A stretch of DNA of 64,000 bases, taken from positions 1,364,001-1,428,000 of the forward strand of contig NZ_CP102509.1 in NCBI RefSeq assembly GCF_024611995.1. The letters run 5' to 3'. The notes beneath the pieces are model-generated. The model was given only the letters and a program-made list of their open reading frames with translations. It was not told the origin of the DNA and did no database searches. The stretch comes from Streptomyces sp. NBC_00162. GTDB taxonomy: Bacteria; Actinomycetota; Actinomycetes; Streptomycetales; Streptomycetaceae. Positions 1-8,268 of the stretch are shown one piece after another. Position 1 is the first letter of the stretch; each line of letters opens with the position of its first letter. Made by a program: the position numbers and the translations under genes.

Positions 1-818
1 CCGCCGAAGTAGCCGCCGCCTCCGCCGCCTCCGCCGTTTCCGCCGCGGGCGCCGTTGCCGCCGGGGCCTCCGCTGCCCGGGTTGGGCAGACCGGTCTGGG
101 GGTCGATGTCGCTGCCGGCGATCCCGGGGCCGCCGAGCGCCGAGTTGGGGCTTCCGGTGCCGTGTGCGGTCTGGCTCGCTCCGCCGCCGGCGACACCGGA
201 GCCCTCGGGGCCGCCGCCCTGTCCGCCGGGCTCCGCGACGGGACCGCCGGCGCCGCCGCGCAGCAGGGGTCCGCCGTTGCCCGCGCCTCCGCCGCCACCG
301 GCGACCAGGACCCGGTCGGACGGGCCGAAGGCACCGGCCCGTACGTCGGACGCGCCGCCGCCGGAGCCGCCCCCGCCGTGCGACCCGCCGCCGCCGGATC
401 CGTGGCCGAAGCCGCCGGGGCGGGCGTACTCACCGCGCCGGGAGCTGCCGGGGACTCCGGCGGCTCCCACCGTGATGCCGAGGTTCTGGCCGGCGCCGAC
501 GGCGAGTGTGGCGCGGCTCCGGCCGCCGAGGCCGCCGGGAGCCCCCTCGTTCGGGGGGTTGGGGGTGACGAATCCGGCGGCGCTGCCGCCTTCGGCCCCG
601 TACAGGTCGATGGTGACCGCGCTCACCCCGTCGGGGACGGTGAAGGTGTCCGTGCCCGTTGCGGTGTAGGCGCAGGTGGGAGGTGAGGCGGTGAAGACGC
701 CGCCGGCGCCGCAGGGTGTGGCTGCGGCCGGCTGGTCGGCGGTGGCGGGAAGGGCCGTCAGCACGGCTCCCAGGAGGCCGGTCACACCGGCCACCACCAC
801 GGTCTTGGATCTGAACAT
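1..818 (-). CDS. Secreted glycine-rich protein, partial (C-terminus beyond the left edge)
   Basis: The minus-strand frame stays open from position 818 to the window edge, so only about 272 N-terminal residues are visible. The N-terminus is a clear signal peptide: Met-Phe-Arg-Ser-Lys, a hydrophobic core rich in V, A, G and L, then ALPATA as the likely cleavage region. The next part has a beta-rich stretch (FTVPDGVSAVTIDLYGAEGG) that is typical of actinobacterial glycine-rich secreted proteins. It then becomes long Gly/Ser/Pro runs such as GGGGGGGGYFGG at the edge. An upstream ATG at 836 is in frame, but 818 gives the better signal peptide. The protein probably works outside the cell. Substrate or partner is unknown. 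It lies 50 bases downstream of another secreted protein gene on the same strand. Confidence 0.75.
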   Translation of the reverse strand, partial: MFRSKTVVVAGVTGLLGAVLTALPATADQPAAATPCGAGGVFTASPPTCAYTATGTDTFTVPDGVSAVTIDLYGAEGGSAAGFVTPNPPNEGAPGGLGGRSRATLAVGAGQNLGITVGAAGVPGSSRRGEYARPGGFGHGSGGGGSHGGGGSGGGASDVRAGAFGPSDRVLVAGGGGGAGNGGPLLRGGAGGPVAEPGGQGGGPEGSGVAGGGASQTAHGTGSPNSALGGPGIAGSDIDPQTGLPNPGSGGPGGNGARGGNGGGGGGGGYFG

Positions 819-868
819 GCTCAACGAGGGTCCCATCGAGGTATCGGGAAAGGACGCGGCTTCGGTTC

Positions 869-1948
869 TCAGACGCCGTCGTCGGCGCACAGCGCCCAGA
901 CGTCCGAGTAGGTGTTGGGCGAGCTTCCGCCGCCGGTGTGGGTGTACGCCGTCCAGTACGAGGCCGTGGTGGTCCCGTCGCCGACCGGGGTGCCGCCGGA
1001 GTCGCTGGGGTAGCTTCCGTTGAGGTGGTCGCCGACCGATCCCGGCCCGGTGAAGTTGGTGGTGGTCACGCTGCCCCCGCTGATGGCGGCGCCGCCGCTG
1101 ACCAGCTTTCCGTCCCCGCCTCCGCAGCCGACCGTCACGGTCTGGCCGGCGGTCGCGGCGGTGGGGCCGCTCACCTCGCTGAAGCGGACCTTGACCGTGG
1201 TGCCGCTGATGTTGATGTTGTTGCCGCTGCATATGGCGTAGGCGTACGTGGTGTTGTTGCTGTTGCCTCCGCCGCCGTTCCAGCCGACCGCGGCCCAGGA
1301 GTCGGGGTTGGTCTCGCCGTCGGCCGCCGCCTTCTGGCCGAAGTTGTGCCCGGAGTTGTTGAAGGTGGGGTAGCTGGCGATCGGCTTGAGGCTGCCGACG
1401 CTGGCCGGGGTGATGCGGGCGCCGCCGCCGAGCAGGCGGGTGTTGGCCGGGCAGGTCGCGACGACGAGGCCCACCGTGCCGCTGGAGGTGGGTCCGGCGA
1501 TCTTGTTCATGACCACCTGGGTGTGGTTGATCAGGTTGCTGGTGAAGCACATCGCGTACGGGGTGCTGGAGAACGAGGCGTTCACCGCGCCGCCGCTGCC
1601 GCCGATGCCGAGCCAGTACGTCACGTCGGTACCGACCACGCCGGTGGAGCCGGTGTACTCGGTGCTGCCGTCGGGGCTCGGCGAAGTGCCGTTCACCTTG
1701 TTCCCGTTGGACGAGGTGCCGGTGCCGATGGCCTGGTTTATCCCGCCGCCGGAGATGAGACCGCTGCTACAGGCCGCGTTGGTCGAAATCTCGGAGAAGG
1801 GAGATCCGGGCCCCATGGTGGCGCCCGGGGTCTTCACGGTCACACCGACCGTGTTGGCGTACGCCGACCCCGGTATCGCCAGGCCCAGCAGGGCGCCCAG
1901 GACCAGCGCCTTCCCGCCGAGGGACCGCCGCAGAAGCATCTTCCTCAT
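869..1948 (-). CDS. Secreted protein with three internal Cys/Gly-rich repeats
   Basis: This 359-residue protein has a signal peptide ending near GSAYA (about residue 31). The mature part is low in charge and rich in Gly, Ser, Thr and Asn. Three consecutive units of about 90-110 residues share one plan: a Cys, then L-(I/L/V)-(S/G)-GG, a Gly/Asn-rich loop with N/G-G-(T/S)-x-P or SYP, a W, and a final YA-x-C or WALC. Each unit therefore has a Cys near its start and another near its end, which suggests one disulphide per repeat. No enzyme motif is visible. AGAGAGAA lies just upstream of the ATG as ribosome binding site. The protein is predicted to be exported and perhaps surface-associated. No family name could be assigned with confidence. 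Confidence 0.8.
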   Translation of the reverse strand: MRKMLLRRSLGGKALVLGALLGLAIPGSAYANTVGVTVKTPGATMGPGSPFSEISTNAACSSGLISGGGINQAIGTGTSSNGNKVNGTSPSPDGSTEYTGSTGVVGTDVTYWLGIGGSGGAVNASFSSTPYAMCFTSNLINHTQVVMNKIAGPTSSGTVGLVVATCPANTRLLGGGARITPASVGSLKPIASYPTFNNSGHNFGQKAAADGETNPDSWAAVGWNGGGGNSNNTTYAYAICSGNNINISGTTVKVRFSEVSGPTAATAGQTVTVGCGGGDGKLVSGGAAISGGSVTTTNFTGPGSVGDHLNGSYPSDSGGTPVGDGTTTASYWTAYTHTGGGSSPNTYSDVWALCADDGV

Positions 1949-2083
1949 CGAATTCTCTCTTTCAGAGGTGGATTCCGTCCTGTGCGCGTGCGGAATGTAT
2001 CAGTCAGATATGCCAGCAGGTAAGGCAGATTCGGCAGATTTACCTAGCAAATGCGTACCCATCGGTAGCCGGGCACCGCAAAC

Positions 2084-2125
2084 GCGCCGCACCCCCGACC
2101 GGTGTCGTGGTCGGGGGCGCGGCGC
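2084..2125 (-). terminator. Hairpin downstream of the DsbB-like gene
   Basis: A 17-base stem (2084-2100 pairing with 2109-2125) with one mismatch and an 8-base loop lies 29 bases past the stop codon of the DsbB-like gene. It has no U-tract, as is common in Streptomyces. It separates that transcript from the secreted-protein gene that follows on the same strand. Confidence 0.6.
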
Positions 2126-2153
2126 GTGCGGGGATGCCTGGGGCCGGGCAGCC

Positions 2154-2798
2154 TCAGAAGAGGTCGGCGAAGAACTGGTAGCCGGTGGGGTCGCCGGGCA
2201 TCTGCCAGTGGAATCCCTGGAGGAGGAAGCAGGCGACGAGGTTGCTGACGGCGAAGAAGGCCAGGACCCCCAGGGTGAAGCCGGCGGTGCGGCGCAGGGC
2301 GGGCGAGGTGGCGGCGGCGTCCAGGGGCTGGGCCCCGTCGGCTAGGACGAGGGTGACGCCTGCGGCGAGGGCGGCCAGGAAGAAGGTGATGGCGGCCCAG
2401 GTGTACAGGTGCAGCCCGAAGAGGGCGCCGGCGTAGCCGGGGTCCGGGGGCACGATGTGCATCAGCACCTGTGCGCCGGAGACGGTGCCGCCGATCAGCG
2501 CGGAGACGAGGGCGACGCCCCAACCGGAGGCGAATTCACCGGTGGTCACGGCTCCCTTGCGGGAGCGGGCGATGATCATGGCGGGGCCGATGGCGCTGAG
2601 CAGCATGAACATGCGCTGGAGGAGGCACATGGGGCAGGGGTACTCCCACAGGCCGAACTGGAAGACGTAGGCGCCGCCGATGGTGGCGCACATGCCCAGG
2701 ACGTAGGCGTGGGCGAACCAGAGGCCGAGGCGGTTGGAGAGCCGGGCGGCAGGGGCGGCGGCTGCGGGGCCGGTGACGGGGGTGGTGACGGTGGACAT
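2154..2798 (-). CDS. DsbB-like disulphide bond formation membrane protein
   Basis: This 214-residue protein has four main hydrophobic segments and the DsbB signature CPMCLLQR (about residues 55-62) after the first segment. In DsbB this Cys-x-x-Cys passes electrons from thiol oxidation to quinone. The second periplasmic Cys pair of classical E. coli DsbB is absent; the only other Cys lie in hydrophobic segments. The partner oxidase, or the mechanism, may therefore differ. The ribosome binding site GAGGAG overlaps the stop codon of the 52-codon gene just upstream, so the two are probably translationally coupled. A LysR-type operator lies upstream of the pair. A quinone-linked membrane role fits the nearby cytochrome bd genes under the same predicted regulator. 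Confidence 0.85.
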   Translation of the reverse strand: MSTVTTPVTGPAAAAPAARLSNRLGLWFAHAYVLGMCATIGGAYVFQFGLWEYPCPMCLLQRMFMLLSAIGPAMIIARSRKGAVTTGEFASGWGVALVSALIGGTVSGAQVLMHIVPPDPGYAGALFGLHLYTWAAITFFLAALAAGVTLVLADGAQPLDAAATSPALRRTAGFTLGVLAFFAVSNLVACFLLQGFHWQMPGDPTGYQFFADLF

Positions 2799-2810
2799 TC
2801 CTGCTCCTCC

Positions 2811-2969
2811 TCAGAAGCTCAGGTTGAAGGCTCGGTCGAGGTGGGGGAGGAACGCGAGGATCGTGACGCTCAGCGTTCCCGCCCACAGCAGCAACCGGTG
2901 CCGGCGTGGCCAGTCCCGCAGGACGGCCAGGACGCATACGGCGATCAGGAGGAAGAGGATGGTGTACAT
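2811..2969 (-). CDS. Small two-segment membrane protein coupled to the DsbB-like gene
   Basis: This 52-codon gene starts with ATG at 2969, preceded by CAGGGACACC as ribosome binding site. The protein begins MYTILFLLIAVCVLAVL, has a short basic loop (RDWPRRHR), a second hydrophobic segment and ends LDRAFNLSF. It has one Cys, in the first segment. Its stop codon TGA runs directly into the GAGGAG ribosome binding site of the DsbB-like gene, 12 bases before that ATG. This supports a real gene and co-translation. No family was recognised. A subunit or chaperone of the DsbB-like protein is an inference from position only. Confidence 0.7.
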   Translation of the reverse strand: MYTILFLLIAVCVLAVLRDWPRRHRLLLWAGTLSVTILAFLPHLDRAFNLSF

Positions 2970-3026
2970 GGTGTCCCTGCTTCATCGGGGGGTTACGAAT
3001 TCATCCTCCGACGGGGAGTTCCGGCC

Positions 3027-3069
3027 CGGTAGCGGCAACGGATCAATGCATCCATAGAACAGGTCTATG
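3027..3069 (-). promoter_or_regulatory. LysR-type operator and promoter region, dsbB side
   Basis: The core at 3053-3069 reads (minus strand) CATAGA-N5-TCTATG, a perfect inverted repeat that fits the LysR T-N11-A rule. It overlaps the stop codon of the LysR gene. A further conserved stretch continues to 3027. The 33 bases 3027-3059 match 4044-4076 at 29 positions in inverted orientation. The proximal end lies about 58 bases upstream of the 52-codon gene, so the element probably controls that gene and the DsbB-like gene. Confidence 0.75.
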
Positions 3070-4036
3070 ACCTCGGGGACGTCGCGGACCTCGCGGACCT
3101 CGGGGACCTCGAGGGGCTTCCGGCGGCGTTGAGCGGCCTGCGGGCGAGAGCGTACAAGTCCCTGGCCGGGCCGGTCGGGCGCCGGCCGGTGGGCCATACG
3201 GCGCGCAGCGACCGGTCGAGGTCGAGCCCGGTCACCGACGGGGACCGCAGGGTGCCGGCGGCCAGTTCGTCGGCGACGGCGAGCGAGCTGAGGACGGCGG
3301 GGCCGCCGCCGCCGGCCACGGCGGTCTTGATGGCGGTGGTGGAGGCGAGTTCCAGCAGGGCGGAGGGCTGCCAGTCCGGGAGGTGAGCCGTGATCGCCCG
3401 CTCGAAGGCGGTGCGCGTACCGGATCCCGCCTCTCGCTGGATCAGCGAGGCCGCGGCGAGTTCCTCGAGGGTGATGGCGGTGCGCCGCGCCCAGGGGTGC
3501 GCCGGGGCCACCACGACGACGAGACGGTCCCGGGCCACGGCATGGCTCTCCAGCCCCTTCGGTGCGCGGGGGCTTTCGATGAAACCGATCTCGGCGCGGC
3601 CTTCCAGGACGGCCCGGGCCACGTCGGCCGAATTGCCGGACTCCAGTGCGACGCTGGTGGCGGGGTGCTGCGCCCGCAGACCGATGAGCCACTTGGGGAC
3701 CAGGTACTCGGCGACCGTCTGACTGGCGGCGACCTTCAGATGGGAGCTCCGCTGTTCGCGCAGGGCGCCGATGCCGGCGTCCAGCGCGTGCGCCGCGTCG
3801 ATCACGGTCCGGGCCCACTCGGCGATCAGCGCGCCGGCCAGCGTGGGTTTGGATCCGAGGGCGGAGCGCTCCAGTACGGGCAGGCCGACGAGCTTCTCCA
3901 GGTAGCGGATCCGGGAGCTGGCAGAGGGCTGGCTGATGCCGTGTTCCGCGGCGGCGCGCCCCAGGCTGCCGAGTTCGATGACGCTGAGCAGCAGGTCGAG
4001 GGCGGGCAGGTCGGGGACGCGCGGAGAGATGGGCAT
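3065..4036 (-). CDS. LysR-family transcriptional regulator
   Basis: This 323-residue protein has an N-terminal winged HTH at about residues 10-70, with the LysR core AAAEHGISQPSASSRIRYLE. It is followed by a substrate-binding domain of the CysL-like kind (LKVAASQTVAEYLVPKWL, then IGFIESPRAP). The C-terminal about 20 residues are Arg/Ser/Pro-rich. The start ATG at 4036 overlaps one half of the operator at 4034-4050, which predicts autoregulation. The gene is flanked by two copies of the same operator, each pointing outward: one to cydAB, one to the DsbB-like pair. The effector is unknown. A redox, sulphur or respiratory signal is suggested by the targets. Confidence 0.9.
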   Translation of the reverse strand: MPISPRVPDLPALDLLLSVIELGSLGRAAAEHGISQPSASSRIRYLEKLVGLPVLERSALGSKPTLAGALIAEWARTVIDAAHALDAGIGALREQRSSHLKVAASQTVAEYLVPKWLIGLRAQHPATSVALESGNSADVARAVLEGRAEIGFIESPRAPKGLESHAVARDRLVVVVAPAHPWARRTAITLEELAAASLIQREAGSGTRTAFERAITAHLPDWQPSALLELASTTAIKTAVAGGGGPAVLSSLAVADELAAGTLRSPSVTGLDLDRSLRAVWPTGRRPTGPARDLYALARRPLNAAGSPSRSPRSARSATSPRS

Positions 4037-4076
4037 AGAGCCATTCTATGGATGCATCGATCTGACGCCGCTACCG
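4034..4076 (+). promoter_or_regulatory. LysR-type operator and promoter region, cydA side
   Basis: The core at 4034-4050 is CATAGA-N5-TCTATG, identical in both half-sites to the copy at 3053-3069. Its left half contains the complement of the LysR start codon. The conserved extension GGATGCAT and GATC then GCCGCTACCG runs to 4076, 66 bases before cydA. Binding here could repress the regulator and activate cydAB. Confidence 0.75.
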
Positions 4077-4106
4077 CGAACCGCCGCGGCGGCCGAGGGT
4101 CGGGGC

Positions 4107-4145
4107 ATGAGCACCAAGACCCCCGCGCTGAAGGCGGCCTCGTGA
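4107..4145 (+). other. Possible 12-codon leader ORF overlapping the cydA start
   Basis: ATG at 4107 opens a frame encoding MSTKTPALKAAS, whose TGA stop overlaps the cydA GTG start (GTGA). GAGGG lies about 10 bases upstream of the ATG. Such an overlap would couple cydA translation to the leader. It could also be chance. No regulatory codon run is visible. Confidence 0.3.
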
Positions 4146-5674
4146 ACACGGCACAGGCACTGGCACTGGCGCCGGAGACGATGGCCCGCTGGCAGTTCGG
4201 CATCACCACCGTCTACCACTTCCTCTTCGTACCGTTCACCATCAGCCTGGCGGCGATCACCGCGGGGCTGGAGACCGCGTGGGTGCGTACGGGCAAGGAG
4301 AAGTACTTCCACGCCACGAAGTTCTGGGGAAAGCTCTTCTTGATCAATATCGCGATGGGTGTCGTCACCGGCATCGTCCAGGAGTTCCAGTTCGGCATGA
4401 ACTGGTCCGACTACTCGCGATTCGTCGGTGACATCTTCGGGGCCCCGCTCGCCTTCGAGGCGCTGGTCGCGTTCTTCCTGGAGTCCACCTTCATCGGCCT
4501 GTGGATCTTCGGCTGGGACAGACTGCCGAAGAAGCTCCACTGCCTGTGTATCTGGCTGGTCTCGATCGGCACGATCCTGTCCTCGTACTTCATCCTCGCG
4601 GCGAACTCCTGGATGCAGCACCCCGTCGGCTACGCCCTCGACAAGGCCACCGGCAGGGCACGACTCACCCACGTGTGGGCCGTACTGACGCAGCACACCA
4701 CCCTGGTCCAGGCGTGGCACACCCTCAGCGCCTCCTTCCTGACCGGCGCCGCCTTCGTCGTCGGAATCTCCGCCTTCCACCTGCGGCGGGCCAAGCGGAA
4801 CGGAGCCGGGCCGGCTTCCGGCGGGCGGACGCCGGTGGCCGTCATGCGCACCTCGCTGCGCCTCGGCCTCACCCTCGCGGTGACCGCCGGCCTGGCCACC
4901 GCCGTCAGCGGCGACAGCCTCGGCCAGGTCATGTTCGAACAGCAGCCGATGAAGATGGCCGCGGCCGAGGCCCTGTGGGACACCCGGGCACCCGCGCCCT
5001 TCTCCGTCTTCGCGGTCGGCGATGTGGACGAGGGCCGCAACGACGTCGCCGTCGAGATCCCCGGCGTACTGTCCTTCTTCGCGCACCACGACCTCACGGG
5101 CTCCGTGCCCGGCGTCAACGACACCGCCCGCCGGGAAGCCGCCCGGTACGGCGGCATGCCCGAGGACTACATCCCCGACGTCTTCATGACCTTCTGGGGC
5201 TTCCGCCTGATGATCGGCTTCGGCATGGTCTCCTTCGCGGGCGGCGCGGCCGGCCTCTGGCTGACCCGCAGCCGGCGCCGGCTCGACCCGCCACTGCGCA
5301 CCGGGGAAGACGAAGTGCCGCGGCTGATGCTCACCCGACGCCGCGAACTCGGCCCCTTCCTCACCACCTGGTACTGGCGGACCGCAACACTCACCCTCGG
5401 ATTCCCGCTGATCGCCAACTCGTTCGGCTGGATCTTCACCGAGATGGGCCGCCAGCCGTGGGCCGTCAACGGACTGATGAAGACCCGTGACGCGGTCTCC
5501 CCCGGCGTCTCCACCACCTCCACCGTCATCTCCCTGACCACCTTCACCCTGCTCTACGCCGCGCTCGCCGTCATCGAGGTCAGGCTGCTGACCCGGTACG
5601 CGAAGGCCGGCCCGCAGACCGGGGAGGCACCGCCGGAAGCATCCGGCCACCGCCCCCTGGCCTTCACCTACTGA
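4142..5674 (+). CDS. cydA: Cytochrome bd ubiquinol oxidase subunit I
   Basis: This 510-residue polytopic membrane protein starts with GTG at 4142 (VNTAQALALAPETMARWQFG). The start matches the usual CydA N-terminus, RxQFxxTxxYHFLFVPxT. Visible family hallmarks are the His in VYHFLF, SWMQHPVGY in the middle and GRQPW near residue 440. The quinol-loop region between the central helices is short, as in other actinobacteria. With CydB it forms a quinol:O2 oxidoreductase in the cytoplasmic membrane that works at low oxygen or under respiratory inhibition. cydB follows 25 bases later. The upstream LysR operator suggests control by the divergent regulator. No cydCD transporter genes are nearby. Confidence 0.95.
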   Translation: MNTAQALALAPETMARWQFGITTVYHFLFVPFTISLAAITAGLETAWVRTGKEKYFHATKFWGKLFLINIAMGVVTGIVQEFQFGMNWSDYSRFVGDIFGAPLAFEALVAFFLESTFIGLWIFGWDRLPKKLHCLCIWLVSIGTILSSYFILAANSWMQHPVGYALDKATGRARLTHVWAVLTQHTTLVQAWHTLSASFLTGAAFVVGISAFHLRRAKRNGAGPASGGRTPVAVMRTSLRLGLTLAVTAGLATAVSGDSLGQVMFEQQPMKMAAAEALWDTRAPAPFSVFAVGDVDEGRNDVAVEIPGVLSFFAHHDLTGSVPGVNDTARREAARYGGMPEDYIPDVFMTFWGFRLMIGFGMVSFAGGAAGLWLTRSRRRLDPPLRTGEDEVPRLMLTRRRELGPFLTTWYWRTATLTLGFPLIANSFGWIFTEMGRQPWAVNGLMKTRDAVSPGVSTTSTVISLTTFTLLYAALAVIEVRLLTRYAKAGPQTGEAPPEASGHRPLAFTY

Positions 5675-5699
5675 CACGCACCCCGGGACGACCACCACC

Positions 5700-6680
5700 A
5701 TGCACCTGCACGACCTCTGGTTCGTACTGATCGCCTTCCTGTGGACCGGCTACTTCTTCCTCGAAGGCTTCGACTTCGGCATCGGCATACTCACCGGGAT
5801 CCTCGCCCGCGACACCGAGGAACGCGGCGTACTGCTCGCCACCATCGGCCCCGTCTGGGACGGCAACGAGGTCTGGATGCTGACCGCCGTCGGCGCGACC
5901 TTCGCCGCCTTCCCCGACTGGTACGCCACCCTGTGCAGCGGCTTCTACCTGCCGATCCTCGCCGTGGTGGTCTGCCTGATCGTGCGCGGTGTCGCCCTGG
6001 AGTACCGGCACAAGCGCGACGACGAAGTGTGGCGGCGGGTCTGCGACCGCTGCGTGTTCTGGACCTCGCTGGTCTGCTCCGCCCTGTGGGGACTGGTCTT
6101 CGCCAACATGGTGCGGGGCGTGCCCATCGGTCCGGACGGGAACGTCACCGGCGGCCTGCTCGATCTCCTCCACCCGTACGCGCTCCTCGGCGCGCTGACC
6201 ACCCTGTGTCTGTTCACCCTCCACGGAACGCTCTTCGCCGCGCTGAAGACGACCGGCGCCGTACGCCGCCGGGCCCGGTCCCGGGTACGGCCGCTGGCCG
6301 ACGTCACGACCGTGGTCACCGGCGCCTTCCTGTTCTGGACACAGGTGCACCACGGCGGGCCGGTGTACGGCCTCATCGTGCTGAGCGTCGCCGTCGTGGC
6401 GCTGGTCGCCACCGTCGAACAGACCGCGCTGGGCAGGGACGGGAGGGCGTTCGCGCTGTCCGCGCTGGCAGTCGCGGCCACGGTCGCGACGCTCTTCCTG
6501 GCCCTGTTCCCCGATGTGATGCCGTCCTCGACCGATCCCGACTGGAGCCTGACCGTGGCCGGTTCGGCCGCGAGCCCGTACACGCTGACGATCCTGACCT
6601 GGGTCGCGGCCTTCATGACCCCCGTCGTCCTCGCCTACCAGGCCTGGACCTACTGGGTCTTCCGCAGGCGCGTCGGCTGA
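5700..6680 (+). CDS. cydB: Cytochrome bd ubiquinol oxidase subunit II
   Basis: This 326-residue membrane protein begins MHLHDLWFVLIAFLWTGYFF and has the CydB hallmark LEGFDFGIG followed by GPVWDGNEVW. Several further hydrophobic helices follow. It is the second core subunit of cytochrome bd oxidase and pairs with CydA, encoded just upstream. A GGGA ribosome binding site lies about 13 bases before the ATG. Its last 31 bases overlap the convergent MFS gene on the opposite strand, so no intergenic terminator fits between them. Confidence 0.95.
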   Translation: MHLHDLWFVLIAFLWTGYFFLEGFDFGIGILTGILARDTEERGVLLATIGPVWDGNEVWMLTAVGATFAAFPDWYATLCSGFYLPILAVVVCLIVRGVALEYRHKRDDEVWRRVCDRCVFWTSLVCSALWGLVFANMVRGVPIGPDGNVTGGLLDLLHPYALLGALTTLCLFTLHGTLFAALKTTGAVRRRARSRVRPLADVTTVVTGAFLFWTQVHHGGPVYGLIVLSVAVVALVATVEQTALGRDGRAFALSALAVAATVATLFLALFPDVMPSSTDPDWSLTVAGSAASPYTLTILTWVAAFMTPVVLAYQAWTYWVFRRRVG

Positions 6681-8121
6681 CGACCCTCCGACGGGGTCGT
6701 GCCGGACTCCCCTGTGGGCTGCGTGGCCCGACCGCGTACGCGGCTTCCGATGGCAACGGTGAGCGCAAGGACGATCAGGACCGCCGCGACGGCGAAGGTG
6801 ACCCGCATGCCGGTGGCGACGGCCTCGGGGCGCGCCGTGGTCACGTCGGTCGTCGCCGATGCGAGAGCGAACACGGCGCCCATGACCGATGCCCCCGTGA
6901 TGAGGCCGAGGTTGCGCGACAGGTTGAGCAGGCCGGAGACCACGCCCCGCCGGTCCGGGAGGACATCGGCCATGACGGCGGTGTTGTTGGCCGTCTGGAA
7001 CACCACGTAGCCGGCCGTGACGACGACCATGGGTGCCACGTAACCGGCGACGCCGAGCCGCGCCGGCATCGCGGACAGGACGGCGGATCCGGCCGCCATG
7101 GCGGCGAGCCCGGCGATGGTCATGCGTGGCGCGCCGAAGCGGTCCGCGATACGACCGGCCGGAACGCCGGCCAGGGCGGCGACGAGCGGACCGACCGACA
7201 GGACGAGTCCGACGAGGGCCTCTTGGAGCCCGAGGGTACGAGAGAGGTAGAACGGCCCGACCACCAGCGTCGACATCATCACCGTCGAGACGAGGGCGCT
7301 CGTGGCGAGGCCCCCGCTCAGCCTCGGATCGCGGAGCGTCCGCAACCGGATCAGGGGGACGCCGCTCTCGCCTCGGCGCGCACGAAGAGGCCGGCACCGC
7401 AGGTGGCGGCCACCAGCAGTGCCCCGTTGAGCGCACCGAACGCGCCGCGCCCCAGGGTCACGGCGAGCGCGTACGCCGCGAGCGTCAACGCGAGCAGCAG
7501 CGTGCCGACATGGTCGAAGCCGGCCCGGCCGGCCGTGGGCCCGCGCCGGTCGACCGGCAGGTGCCGGTGGGCGAGGAGAAGGGTCAGGATTCCCAGCGGG
7601 GCGTTGACGAGGAAGATCGCCCGCCAGCCGAACCCGGAGATCAGGACACCGCCGAGCGAGGGACCGAGCGCGGTGCCGACGGCGGACATCGTGCCGAGCA
7701 GCCCCATGGCGCTGCCGGTCTTCGCCTTCGGGACGGTCTCACCGACGAAAGCCATGGTGAGGGCCATCATGACGGCCGCTCCGAGGCCCTGCGCCGCCCG
7801 GGCGGCGATCAGCAGCCAGAGCGTGGGCGCGGCGCCGCACAGCACGGAGGCCACCGTGAACAGGAGGATCCCGGCCAGGAGCAGCCGTCGGCGGCCGACG
7901 ATGTCGCCGAGCCGTCCGGCGCCGACGATCAGGGTGGTGATGGCGAGGAGGTAGGCGAGGACGATCCACTGGACCTCCTGGAAGGAGGCGCCGAAGGCCT
8001 GGGCCAGCGTCGGCAGGCCGACATTGGCGATGCTGGTGCCGAGCGAGGACAGCAGCACGGAGAGCGAAAGGGCGGCGAGCGCCCGGCGAACCGCGGGTCT
8101 GGAGTCACTGTGTGGGTGCAT
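6650..8121 (-). pseudogene. MFS drug exporter (DHA2 type), interrupted by a one-base frameshift
   Basis: The N-terminal half (8121 down to 7351) encodes six to eight transmembrane segments with MFS motifs GRLGDIVGRRR and ARAAQGLGAA. It stops at TGA just after a run of five C (minus strand). The C-terminal half continues in another frame as LIRLRTLRDPRLSGG and carries the remaining segments to 6650. Adding one base at 7354-7358 joins both into about 490 residues, a normal 14-helix length. The start MHPHSDSRP at 8121 is chosen, although its ribosome binding site is poor and in-frame starts exist up to 8214. The protein would export drugs or metabolites by proton antiport. Sequencing error is at least as likely as real inactivation. 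Confidence 0.8.
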
Positions 8122-8268
8122 GCGCAGGAGCGTGCGCGCGCCGTGCGGTATCAGCAAATTTTGTTGCCGTTTCCGGGAAATGCCGCCGTGCGATGCGGTC
8201 CCCCGGATCCGCACCGCACGGCGTCTCTCGCCTTCAGGCCGGCCGCTCTACGGGAGCGGCGCCCCCGA

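Noticed and set aside
4046..5701. Long open frame antisense to cydA
   Set aside because: It follows the third-position G/C bias of cydA and has no independent start or known domain. Similar long antisense frames opposite most genes were dropped for the same reason.
8150..8180. GCAA-ATTTTG-TTGC imperfect repeat before the MFS gene as an operator
   Set aside because: Only four bases per arm pair; too weak without a nearby regulator gene.
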